A program made the position numbers and the translations under genes. The notes beneath the pieces were generated by a model that did not search any database, was not told where the DNA came from, and worked only from the letters and a program-made list of their open reading frames with translations. From NCBI GenBank assembly GCA_049521055.1, contig JBEKPE010000111.1, forward strand, positions 1 to 7,472: a stretch of 7,472 nucleotides of DNA, read 5' to 3'. Below, piece by piece: positions 1 through 5,866 of the stretch (position 1 is the first letter of the stretch; the number at the start of each line of letters is the position of its first letter). Origin of the DNA: FEN-987 sp049521055. GTDB taxonomy: Archaea; Thermoproteota; Bathyarchaeia; 40CM-2-53-6.

Positions 1-40
1 CGGCGTGATAAGACGCAAGACTCGAAACGACTACAACTAA
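1..40 (+). CDS. C-terminal end of a PEFG-CTERM-like surface protein (5' truncated by window edge)
   Basis: Only the last 12 codons and the TAA stop (38-40) are inside the window, in the frame beginning at base 2. They encode G-V-I-R-R-K-T-R-N-D-Y-N. This matches the tail of the 136-aa protein encoded at 159-569 (G-I-I-R-R-K-T-R-Y-D). The DNA of the two tails, including bases past the stop, agrees at about 41 of 51 positions without gaps. It is therefore the end of a tandem paralogue: a secreted protein whose C-terminal transmembrane helix is followed by a cytoplasmic Arg/Lys cluster. Nothing can be said about its ectodomain. The alternative, a chance open frame, is unlikely given the match across both coding and non-coding bases. 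Confidence 0.75.
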   Translation, partial: GVIRRKTRNDYN

Positions 41-47
41 ACCCGTT

Positions 48-69
48 GGGCCGTCGAGGCCCCATTTTT
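48..69 (+). terminator. Hairpin plus T-run after the truncated surface gene
   Basis: GGGCC (48-52) pairs with GGCCC (58-62) around a 5-base loop and is followed by five T residues (65-69), 8 bases after the stop at 40. A homologous hairpin lies at the same distance after the paralogue at 159-569, which supports a conserved 3' end. Archaeal termination depends mainly on the T tract, so the contribution of the hairpin is uncertain. Confidence 0.55.
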
Positions 70-112
70 CCAGTAACTCTATAGAATATACGGTAACACT
101 TTTCGACACGGT

Positions 113-122
113 ATGTTAAATA
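113..122 (+). promoter_or_regulatory. TATA-like box of the 136-aa surface protein gene
   Basis: The string TGTTAAATAG fits an archaeal TATA box. Transcription would start about 25 bases further on, near 140-147. That leaves a short leader before the TTG at 159, or about 35 bases before the ATG at 177. It was assigned by eye. Confidence 0.4.
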
Positions 123-158
123 GCTATTCGTAACTTGGTTAGTCGGTAGTGGTAGGGC

Positions 159-569
159 TTGCGGAGTAGGGGGCTTATGGTTACGTTGGTTGTTTTGGTC
201 TCGTTGGTCAGTTTGACATCTGTTCTAGCATTGACTGTCACCCCTCCCTCCCCGACAGCCGGTCAATCGATTACACTGAGTGGGCCTAGCGCGGCCGGGG
301 ATGTTGAGATGTTCACTGGCTCAGGCTGTACTGTAGCCTCGATGATTTTCTCTAGTAACACACATGTCGCTAGCTCGTATACGTTGACTCTGCCTGGTAG
401 ACCCGCAGGCCAATACAGTGTAAGCGTTGTGGGTGACACACCCAGTTGCGTGAACTTCACAGTCCAAGCCGCTTCACCGATACCTGAATACCCGTTAGGA
501 TTAGTGGTGCTAGCAATATTCATGATAATAGCATACGGCATAATCAGACGCAAAACCCGATACGACTAA
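159..569 (+). CDS. Small secreted surface protein with PEFG-CTERM-like anchor
   Basis: Predicted 136-aa exported protein. Residues 1-25 form a signal peptide: a basic start (M-R-S-R) and a hydrophobic core ending near L-A-L-T. Residues 26-103 are Ser/Thr/Gly-rich and read like one Ig-like beta-sandwich (V-T-P-P-S-P-T-A-G-Q-S-I-T-L), with only C57 and C97 present, a likely disulfide. Residues 108-114 are I-P-E-Y-P-L-G, followed by a hydrophobic helix and R-R-K. This is the layout of the thaumarchaeal PEFG-CTERM sorting signals, which are thought to be processed by an archaeosortase. The TTG start at 159 supplies the basic n-region. An ATG at 177, behind a GGGGG tract at 169-173, would give a 130-aa protein lacking it. 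The gene is a tandem paralogue of the one ending at 40 and converges on the gene at 606-1472. Its specific function is unknown. Confidence 0.75.
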   Translation: MRSRGLMVTLVVLVSLVSLTSVLALTVTPPSPTAGQSITLSGPSAAGDVEMFTGSGCTVASMIFSSNTHVASSYTLTLPGRPAGQYSVSVVGDTPSCVNFTVQAASPIPEYPLGLVVLAIFMIIAYGIIRRKTRYD

Positions 570-692
570 TCCTAAACCCGATGGGCCGAATGGCCCAATC
601 ATAATTCAGTAATTAATTCTACGCCTAACCACTCCATATCCTATAACCAATAAAATTGCTAGTAACGGTAATCCTAACGGATATTCAGGTAT
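480..692. repeat. Imperfect inverted repeat formed by the two anchor-coding segments
   Basis: The 59 bases at 480-538 on the plus strand and the 59 bases read from 692 down to 634 on the minus strand agree at about 47 positions. Only one mismatch falls in the first 24. Both encode the IPEYPLG anchor and the start of its transmembrane helix. The arms therefore form an inverted repeat around the terminator region. It could allow local inversion, and read-through RNAs would be partly self-complementary. Confidence 0.7.
582..597. terminator. Hairpin between the convergent surface genes
   Basis: TGGGCC (582-587) pairs with GGCCCA (592-597) around the loop GAAT, giving a 6-bp stem in the 36-base gap between the stops at 569 and 606. 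It is homologous to the hairpin at 48-62 after the upstream paralogue. Because it is symmetrical it could serve both converging transcripts. The flanks are AT-rich but there is no long T tract. Confidence 0.45.
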
Positions 693-1472
693 GGGGGGCG
701 TGGTGGGTAGGCCTTGCACTGCATCCGCAATCATAACCCAATCGGCACCACTTTCACTATCCTGATGGGTGATGGTGAAGGGAACGGTTAGACCACTTTG
801 AGTGGTAGACACAACCTTGAACTCAGCAGCAGCCCCACCGTTCTGGACGGTAATGAGACTGAAGCCTGAACCAGCCGTCAAGGGGTCTGGGAAGTTATCA
901 TCGGCTACCATGCCTAGCATCATGTCGTTAGGATTTGAGGTGGAGGAAATCGTTACGCTAATCGAATCTGGGCAAGGAGGAGGAAACGTAGCACATGCAG
1001 GGATTGTGCCGCTGTTAGTCGCAGGTACTCCTGCTGAGGAATCGAATGGCGACGCAGTGTTCGCCCCGTTGATACCCCAAACCTGTAAAGCGATGAACGA
1101 GTTGCCTGAATCAGTAACTGTTATCGTGTCTCCTGAAAGGGCTGGGGAGGCTACAGCCCACCACTCATTCATCTCTCCTACGGTTAACGGAGTAGATTTT
1201 CTCAGCGTGAAACTCAGATGCCCCTGACTATCAGTAGGGGTGAAGAGTGTGATACTAGGACCAGTAATGGTGCCCGCAAAGACGATTATAACATCATTCG
1301 GGTTACTGGTTCCGAAGGCCAATACAGAACACGATGTCCCAGTGCAAGCGTTTGAACCAGAGCCGTCTACAGATAACCCTGTGCTGTAAACAGGCCGAAT
1401 CACCGTAAACGATACGAACATCAACAGTAACAGTAGGCTGAAACAAAACAAGCCTAATGTAGTTCGTCGCAT
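606..1472 (-). CDS. 288-aa secreted surface protein with PEFG-CTERM-like anchor
   Basis: Residues 1-32 are a strong signal peptide (M-R-R-T-T, then a long Leu/Phe/Val core ending near V-Y-S). Residues 33-253 are low-charge and rich in Ser, Thr, Gly and Asn, consistent with an extracellular beta-sandwich. The motif T-S-N-P-N-D occurs at 55-60 and again at 178-183, each time before a hydrophobic strand, so the ectodomain may be two diverged repeats. Cysteines 43/48 and 160/167 form two close pairs, possible disulfides. Residues 261-267 are I-P-E-Y-P-L-G, followed by a hydrophobic helix and R-R-R, the same anchor as the convergent neighbour. The ATG start at 1472 has a weak GTGGGG ribosome site 8 bases upstream. 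I do not recognise the ectodomain family. It may be an S-layer-associated or adhesive surface protein, but that is inference. Confidence 0.8.
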   Translation of the reverse strand: MRRTTLGLFCFSLLLLLMFVSFTVIRPVYSTGLSVDGSGSNACTGTSCSVLAFGTSNPNDVIIVFAGTITGPSITLFTPTDSQGHLSFTLRKSTPLTVGEMNEWWAVASPALSGDTITVTDSGNSFIALQVWGINGANTASPFDSSAGVPATNSGTIPACATFPPPCPDSISVTISSTSNPNDMMLGMVADDNFPDPLTAGSGFSLITVQNGGAAAEFKVVSTTQSGLTVPFTITHQDSESGADWVMIADAVQGLPTTPPIPEYPLGLPLLAILLVIGYGVVRRRINY

Positions 1473-1535
1473 TAGCCAAACCCCACATCTCTGCCTATGC
1501 CGTTGAGTTAATGTGACTTATGGTTAGTTTCGTTA

Positions 1536-1550
1536 TGGCTCGAAGAGCCA
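1536..1550 (-). promoter_or_regulatory. Perfect short palindrome upstream of the 288-aa surface gene
   Basis: TGGCTC (1536-1541) and GAGCCA (1545-1550) form a 6-bp inverted repeat with a 3-base spacer, 64-78 bases upstream of the ATG at 1472. An AT-rich box (1564-1573, reading AAATTTTAAT on the minus strand) would place the transcription start close to 1540-1545, within the palindrome. It could be an operator or a hairpin at the 5' end of the transcript. No experimental or comparative evidence was available. Confidence 0.3.
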
Positions 1551-1610
1551 ACTATAACTTTCCATTAAAATTTCTTAGAAACCTTACCTAACCCATGACA
1601 ACCTCTACAA

Positions 1611-1619
1611 TTTTTTAAT
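1611..1619 (+). promoter_or_regulatory. TATA-like box before the foldable GC-rich block
   Basis: TTTTTTAAT sits in AT-rich sequence about 25-30 bases before the GC-rich block that begins near 1640, the spacing expected between an archaeal TATA box and its start site. No translatable frame follows, so it would drive an untranslated RNA or a long argS leader. Confidence 0.35.
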
Positions 1620-1639
1620 CCAAAGCAACCACAGCTTCA

Positions 1640-1790
1640 CTGTGCCGAGCTGTGAGGATGCAATGACTGAAAATAATTCAGGTTCCGACCTCGCCCGAGC
1701 TACAGGATTAAAACGGGATGTAGCTGGGGCAGGCCTGTGCCCTATCCAGGCTAGGCTACCCGCCCCTGATGAGGGACGGTTTTAAGCCGT
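1640..1790 (+). ncRNA. Candidate structured non-coding RNA, family not recognised
   Basis: The block is visibly richer in G and C than its flanks and has no convincing reading frame. Helices seen on the plus strand: CTGAA/TTCAG (1667-1671 with 1677-1681); a 10-bp helix with one G-G mismatch (1693-1703 with 1720-1730); GGGCA/TGCCC (1727-1731 with 1738-1742); a helix competing with the long one (1720-1725 with 1754-1759); CCCT/AGGG (1764-1767 with 1772-1775); and ACGG/CCGT (1776-1779 with 1787-1790). A TATA-like box lies at the right distance upstream (1611-1619). I looked for RNase P, SRP, 5S, tRNA and box C/D signatures and found none that hold. It could be a stand-alone RNA or a structured leader of argS. 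The ends are approximate. Confidence 0.35.
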
Positions 1791-1797
1791 ATAAAAG
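1789..1797 (+). promoter_or_regulatory. Distal TATA-like box upstream of argS
   Basis: GTATAAAAG is a close match to an archaeal TATA box. A start about 25 bases downstream, near 1819, would give a leader of about 130 bases before the argS start at 1948. It overlaps the last helix of the structured block, so block and promoter may be separate units. Confidence 0.35.
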
Positions 1798-1886
1798 TGG
1801 GGATTTAGAAGCACCTCGAACCGACACCGATTAGTCTGCCAGTAGACAATGCGCTTAGTCCGTTGCTAAACTCGCGTCAGCGAACT

Positions 1887-1895
1887 AATTTTAAG
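1887..1895 (+). promoter_or_regulatory. Proximal TATA-like box of argS
   Basis: AATTTTAAG lies 53-61 bases before the TTG start of argS. A start near 1915-1920 would give a leader of about 30 bases. No clear Shine-Dalgarno site precedes the TTG, so initiation would depend on a short, weakly structured leader. Which of the two TATA-like boxes is used cannot be decided from the sequence. Confidence 0.4.
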
Positions 1896-1947
1896 CATAT
1901 GAACATACGCTGTTGGGCCAGTAGATTAGATCGGAAAACTGGTCGCT

Positions 1948-3882
1948 TTGCCCACCGTCCTCCAACAATTCAGAGCACAGTGTATTGAAGCGCTGAATGC
2001 CGCGCTGTCGATTACCTACCCGGAATCATCTGTGGGGCAGCATCGCCTCACGGTCCCGGGATCCTTGCAATTCGGCGAACTCGCCTCATCGGTGGCGCAC
2101 GAGATCGCGCGGCAAAAGGATCTACAGCCTCAAGATGTCGCTCGCAAGATTACGGGTGCGATAAGCCTAGACGAAAAATCTTTGATCGCTGCTGTGGAGG
2201 ATGCTGGCGGTTACATTAACTTCTGGTTGAACTACGCAATCGCCGGCCCGTTGATCCTCGACACCGTCGCCATGGAGAACGAGAACTATGGGTTGGTACC
2301 GGTTACTAATCCGATAAGAGTCTGTGTTGAACACACGAGTTCAAACCCTGCCGGGCCGGTAACTATGGCGACGGCACGCAATTCCATCCTCGGCGATGCA
2401 CTGGCCCGTCTCTGCACAGTTAGGGGTCACTCCGTGATTAGGCGGTTCTACGTCGACGATGTGGGAAGACAGGTCTCGATTCTAGCCTACGGCTACAACC
2501 TACTAAACCGACCCGAACCCGAAGGGAAGGCGGACCATTGGTTCGGCCGTCTCTACGCGTGCACAAACTGCGCGGTCCAGATCGAAACTACCAAACGCAA
2601 ACTGAAAACGATCCCACCAGACCAGTCTGACGAAAGGACGAAACTTCAAACTAATCTCGACGAATGGGTCGGCATCGCAGCCGAACTCGAAGCTCTCGAC
2701 AAAGAACTCTTGGGAAAGCTTGTGAAGATGGTTCAGCTTGAGAATGACCCGGAACGGGCAATTCAGGAGTTGGGTCGGAAATATGAGCAGAACGACAAAG
2801 AAACCACCCACCTAATCCGCGTAATGGTCGAACGATGCGTCGAAGGAATCAAAACCTCTCTGCAGGAGATCGGGATAGTCTTCGACAAATGGGACTGGGA
2901 GAGCCAGCTCCTCTGGGACGGTTTGGTGAAGAAGACATTGGACAGGCTGACACAGCTACCTTTCACCAAACCAGAGAGTGATTCCTTTGTATTGGACGCT
3001 AACGCAATCGTGGAGGCCTATAGCCTCAGGGAACAGTTTGGGCTTTCCCCCAACTACGAGGTTCCATCTCTGACTCTTGTGCGGAGCGACGGAACGACGC
3101 TCTACTCGACCCGTGACGTAGCCTACTCCCTAGTCAAGTTCAAGGACTCTGACCGAGTAATCAACGTGATTGCGAGCGAGCAGACTCTTCCGCAACTTCA
3201 GATTCGTCTTGCCCTATATGCGCTCGGAGAGAAGGGGGCTGCACTGAATATGGTTCATTATGCGTACGGCCTCGTTGAATTACCCGGCGTGAAAATGTCC
3301 AAGCGAAGAGCACATTTCATCACACTAGACGAGGTGGTCGAGCAGGCTAAGGGCAGAGTGGATCAAACTCTAACGGAAAGAAAGCAAGAAATTGGTTCAG
3401 AGGAGTCTCAGAACATAATACGCGACATAGCCTACGGAGCGATCAAGTTTGCAATGCTCGGCGTCAACAGCGCGAAAAACCTGATGTTCACCTGGGATCG
3501 GGTTCTCAGCCTAGAACGGAACAGTGCACCGTTCATAAACTACGCATACACAAGGGCGGGGAGCATTCTGAGAAAGATGGGGAAGACACCAAACAAACCC
3601 GATTGTTCACTCCTGACCCACCCACTGGAACACATTCTTCTATTCAAGATAGCGCAACTACCGGACGTATTCTGTGAAGCAGCAGACCAATTGAAGCCGG
3701 AAGAGTTAGCTACGTACGCCAGTGCGATAGCTGAGAAGTTTCATGAATACTACGAAAAGGTGGACGTTATACACGCAGACGAGCAAGTTAAGAATGCGAG
3801 AGCCGCCTTAGTTGCTTCCATCCAAATCGTTCTCCGGAACTCTATGGAGCTGCTCGGAATCAAGCTAAGCGAAAGGATGTAG
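1948..3882 (+). CDS. argS: Arginyl-tRNA synthetase with atypical HIGH motif
   Basis: Class I synthetase that charges tRNA-Arg with arginine in the cytoplasm. At 644 aa it has archaeal-type length. Residues 1-110 are the ArgRS-specific N-terminal domain. The catalytic core begins at E-H-T-S-S-N-P (128-134) and continues to A-R-N-S-I-L-G-D. The later segment L-Y-S-T-R-D-V-A-Y leads to V-K-M-S-K-R-R with KMSK at 449-452. The C-terminal half is the helical DALR-type anticodon-binding domain, ending in the typical S-E-R-M. The position of the ATP-binding HIGH motif reads T-M-A-T (139-142, bases 2362-2373) instead of H-I/M-G-H/R, while residues on both sides are conserved. Residues about 190-300 are a charged helical insertion. 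The start is TTG at 1948, because an in-frame stop at 1927 limits extension and the next Met is at residue 109. It is the first gene of an operon with the glycosyltransferase. Confidence 0.93.
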   Translation: MPTVLQQFRAQCIEALNAALSITYPESSVGQHRLTVPGSLQFGELASSVAHEIARQKDLQPQDVARKITGAISLDEKSLIAAVEDAGGYINFWLNYAIAGPLILDTVAMENENYGLVPVTNPIRVCVEHTSSNPAGPVTMATARNSILGDALARLCTVRGHSVIRRFYVDDVGRQVSILAYGYNLLNRPEPEGKADHWFGRLYACTNCAVQIETTKRKLKTIPPDQSDERTKLQTNLDEWVGIAAELEALDKELLGKLVKMVQLENDPERAIQELGRKYEQNDKETTHLIRVMVERCVEGIKTSLQEIGIVFDKWDWESQLLWDGLVKKTLDRLTQLPFTKPESDSFVLDANAIVEAYSLREQFGLSPNYEVPSLTLVRSDGTTLYSTRDVAYSLVKFKDSDRVINVIASEQTLPQLQIRLALYALGEKGAALNMVHYAYGLVELPGVKMSKRRAHFITLDEVVEQAKGRVDQTLTERKQEIGSEESQNIIRDIAYGAIKFAMLGVNSAKNLMFTWDRVLSLERNSAPFINYAYTRAGSILRKMGKTPNKPDCSLLTHPLEHILLFKIAQLPDVFCEAADQLKPEELATYASAIAEKFHEYYEKVDVIHADEQVKNARAALVASIQIVLRNSMELLGIKLSERM

Positions 3883-3886
3883 AAGA

Positions 3887-5185
3887 TTGTCCGGTAAGCT
3901 CGCTTCAAAAATTACTTGGCCCAAAGTCAAAAGCTATCTCCACCTGGATTTGACCTTACATAACCGCTACGACTGTATCTTCCTGATTCTCTTCATCGTC
4001 GATATCATCTTACGTGTCGCCTGGTTGGATCAACCCCAAGGATCGTTGATCTTCGATGAATGGTACTACGTAAACGTGGCCCGAGTAATCTTACACATCC
4101 CTCAGAGCGTAGGGGCGAACGGGCAGCCGCCTTACGTTAACGTTCCCATAGGGTTAGATCCTAACCACGAGCATCCTCCACTAGCCAAGCTGCTAATCGC
4201 TTTCTCGATGTATGTGCTAGGAAACAATGGATACGGGTGGCGGATTCCTAGTGTAGTCTTCGGCTCGATCTCGATTCTTGCATTCTACCTTCTGATGAAG
4301 AAGATATCAAAGCAAGAAGTTATCCCAATAATTTCCGTATTCCTCTTCTCCTTCGATAACCTGGCCTTCGTTCACAGCAGAATCGCGACGTTGGATATCT
4401 TTGCTCTAGGGTTCATGATGCTGGGAATCTACTGGTATTTTTCGGGCCATTCATTTCTAAGCGCAGTTGGTATGGCGCTAAGCGCCCTAACCAAGATAAC
4501 GGGGATCGCCGGGTTCGCGTTGATTGTTGGTGTCCACGTGGTCAAATTCATTAACGATCCAATGAAGAGAAAGAAGTGGGGCGATTTCTTCTCCTGGTTT
4601 GAGAAATATACCGCAACATACGTTGTCGTCTTCTTCCTTCTACTCACGATAATGGATAGATACTTCGTCGGGTTTTCTAATCCGTTCGACCATATCAAAT
4701 ACATACTGGACTACTCGGCCGCGCTCACTTCCAGCTGCCCGAGCGGGATTATAAGTTGCCCGTGGCAGTGGCTATTGAATCAAATTACGATCCCGTACTT
4801 GAGGGTCAGCGTTCAAACCAGCGGGGCTACGCCCAGCAATTACGTTTCAGTAAGCTTCCTCGGTGCGATGAACCCCGCAATTTCGTTCTTGACGATTCCT
4901 GCTCTACTCTACTGCTCATACAACTACCTCCAAAGACGCGACGATCTCAGCCTAGTCTCGATCGCATTGTTCTCCGTAACCTACCTTCCCTTCTACCCAG
5001 CCGCGATCCTTGGGCAGAGGGTTACATACCTATTCTACTTTCTCGGTGCCGTGCCCGCCGTGTGCGCGGCAATCGCGTATATGATAGCCGATACGAAGCT
5101 ACCGAAGTTGGTAGTGATTTTCTACTTGGCTGTGGTGGTCTACATTTTCATTTTCATGTTTCCGTTTCAGAGAATACCGTCCTAA
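3887..5185 (+). CDS. PMT/GT39-family membrane glycosyltransferase
   Basis: Polytopic GT-C-fold enzyme of 432 aa that would transfer a sugar from a lipid-linked donor to an extracytoplasmic acceptor. The first membrane segment (about 31-46) is followed by F-D-E-W-Y-Y; D57-E58 corresponds to the catalytic acidic pair in the first outer loop. Further family marks are H-E-H-P-P-L-A-K (94-101), D-N-L-A-F-V-H-S-R-I-A-T-L-D (157-170), a following L-T-K-I-T-G, and the terminal R-V-T-Y-L-F-Y-F (378-385). About nine to ten hydrophobic segments are visible and there is no soluble MIR-type domain, so it is shorter than many PMTs. It starts at TTG 3887, 4 bases after argS, with GAAAGG inside the end of argS as the likely ribosome site. 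The acceptor is unknown: protein O-mannosylation or glycolipid modification are both possible. Confidence 0.85.
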   Translation: MSGKLASKITWPKVKSYLHLDLTLHNRYDCIFLILFIVDIILRVAWLDQPQGSLIFDEWYYVNVARVILHIPQSVGANGQPPYVNVPIGLDPNHEHPPLAKLLIAFSMYVLGNNGYGWRIPSVVFGSISILAFYLLMKKISKQEVIPIISVFLFSFDNLAFVHSRIATLDIFALGFMMLGIYWYFSGHSFLSAVGMALSALTKITGIAGFALIVGVHVVKFINDPMKRKKWGDFFSWFEKYTATYVVVFFLLLTIMDRYFVGFSNPFDHIKYILDYSAALTSSCPSGIISCPWQWLLNQITIPYLRVSVQTSGATPSNYVSVSFLGAMNPAISFLTIPALLYCSYNYLQRRDDLSLVSIALFSVTYLPFYPAAILGQRVTYLFYFLGAVPAVCAAIAYMIADTKLPKLVVIFYLAVVVYIFIFMFPFQRIPS

Positions 5186-5196
5186 GCTCGGTTCCT

Positions 5197-5212
5197 GAAA
5201 AATAAAAGAAGA
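5197..5212 (-). terminator. T-rich tract after the ESCRT-III gene
   Basis: Read on the minus strand, this stretch is TCTTCTTTTATTTTTC, beginning 33 bases after the TAA stop at 5245-5247. Oligo-T tracts of this kind are the main signal for archaeal transcription termination. It would end the cdvC-lrp-cdvB transcript before it runs into the convergent glycosyltransferase gene. Confidence 0.5.
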
Positions 5213-5229
5213 GATCGAAGAGGAGGGAG

Positions 5230-5246
5230 TTTTCGGGTTTAGATTT
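5230..5246 (+). terminator. Weak T-rich tracts after the glycosyltransferase gene
   Basis: On the plus strand TTTT, TTT and TTT clusters follow each other about 45-60 bases after the stop at 5185, reaching the last codon of the convergent ESCRT-III gene. They are a possible terminator for the argS-glycosyltransferase transcript. There is no hairpin, so the support is only base composition. Confidence 0.3.
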
Positions 5247-5850
5247 ACACGCGTGCTTCACTGGTTGGTATTGGCGGTAGCTCCGGGAACCTTTCCTTCA
5301 TCTTCTGCTCTGCAACGAAATTAGCTTCCTGTAGTATTTTCTGCGATTCACCACTTGAGGCTGATAGGTCGAAGGTGTTTTCAGTTGCCTCACCGACTTC
5401 CATGGTTAGCCCTTCTAATGTTTCGTTAACCTGTGATAGTTCCATTGATACTTCGGGTAGTACTCCTTCCAATTGTGTTTTCAAAGTTCTCACGACACCG
5501 ACGACTGGTAGCATGGTGTAGGCGACCTGGCCGAATTCGTTGACCGTCTCTAGTCTCAAGGTTACTTGTTCTAGTGCGAGTTCGCTGTGTAATACGACCT
5601 TGGCCATCTTTCTGAGCTCTGCGCATTCGTTTGCGTACATGGACGCTAGTTCGCTATTCTTGCCCTGAACTGCTAGAACGCACTTGCCGTACAGTGCTTG
5701 GTCGCGTTGTTGCATGTGGTATGAGGTTCTCTCAAGTTTTCGTTCTTGTAGCTTTAGTTTGAAGAGGCATTCGCTTATCCGTCTCTTCATTGGTGTGGGT
5801 CGAATTGCTTCCTTAATCTTCTTGGATAATGGTGTTCTTTCTTTGAACAT
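5245..5850 (-). CDS. cdvB: ESCRT-III (Snf7/CdvB-like) protein with MIM2-like tail
   Basis: Archaeal ESCRT-III subunit, a filament-forming protein used in membrane scission and cell division. The chosen ATG at 5850 gives 201 aa and has an AAGGGGGG ribosome site (5860-5867) with a 9-base spacer. A longer reading from an ATG at 5949 would overlap the regulator gene and add a sequence not typical of the family, so it was rejected. Residues 1-25 are strongly basic (membrane-binding side). Residues 25-160 are long charged amphipathic helices with the ESCRT-III pattern: K-L-K-L-Q-E-R-K-L-E-R, later L-A-L-E-Q-V-T-L-R-L-E-T-V. Residues 187-195, R-F-P-E-L-P-P-I-P, resemble the MIM2 motif that binds the MIT domain of Vps4/CdvC. 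No room remains for the winged-helix domain that crenarchaeal CdvB uses to bind CdvA. It is the last gene of the minus-strand operon. Which CdvB paralogue it corresponds to is uncertain. Confidence 0.85.
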   Translation of the reverse strand: MFKERTPLSKKIKEAIRPTPMKRRISECLFKLKLQERKLERTSYHMQQRDQALYGKCVLAVQGKNSELASMYANECAELRKMAKVVLHSELALEQVTLRLETVNEFGQVAYTMLPVVGVVRTLKTQLEGVLPEVSMELSQVNETLEGLTMEVGEATENTFDLSASSGESQKILQEANFVAEQKMKERFPELPPIPTSEARV

Positions 5851-5866
5851 TCTATCTATCCCCCCT

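Noticed and set aside
802..1227. 141-aa plus-strand frame opposite the 288-aa surface protein
   Set aside because: Antisense to a gene with signal peptide and C-terminal anchor, which is clearly the coding strand.
1766..1795. TGATGA at 1767-1772 as box C of a C/D guide RNA
   Set aside because: No box D (CTGA) follows at guide distance, and the motif is largely buried in the CCCT/AGGG hairpin.
1760..1800. Hammerhead ribozyme core, suggested by CTGATGAG
   Set aside because: The GAAA segment after stem II and a matching stem III are missing.
1803..1875. tRNA on the minus strand, suggested by GGTTCGAGG
   Set aside because: The base after the T-loop is T, so the required G53-C61 pair and T-stem do not form, and no acceptor stem matches.
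1899..1988. 29-codon ATG reading frame overlapping the argS start
   Set aside because: It begins 4 bases after the proximal TATA-like box, so it would lie upstream of that start site. It has no ribosome site and no recognisable product. It could matter only on the transcript from the distal promoter.
4756..5205. 149-aa plus-strand frame inside the glycosyltransferase gene
   Set aside because: Out-of-frame shadow of a conserved membrane protein, rich in Arg and Pro, with no family features.
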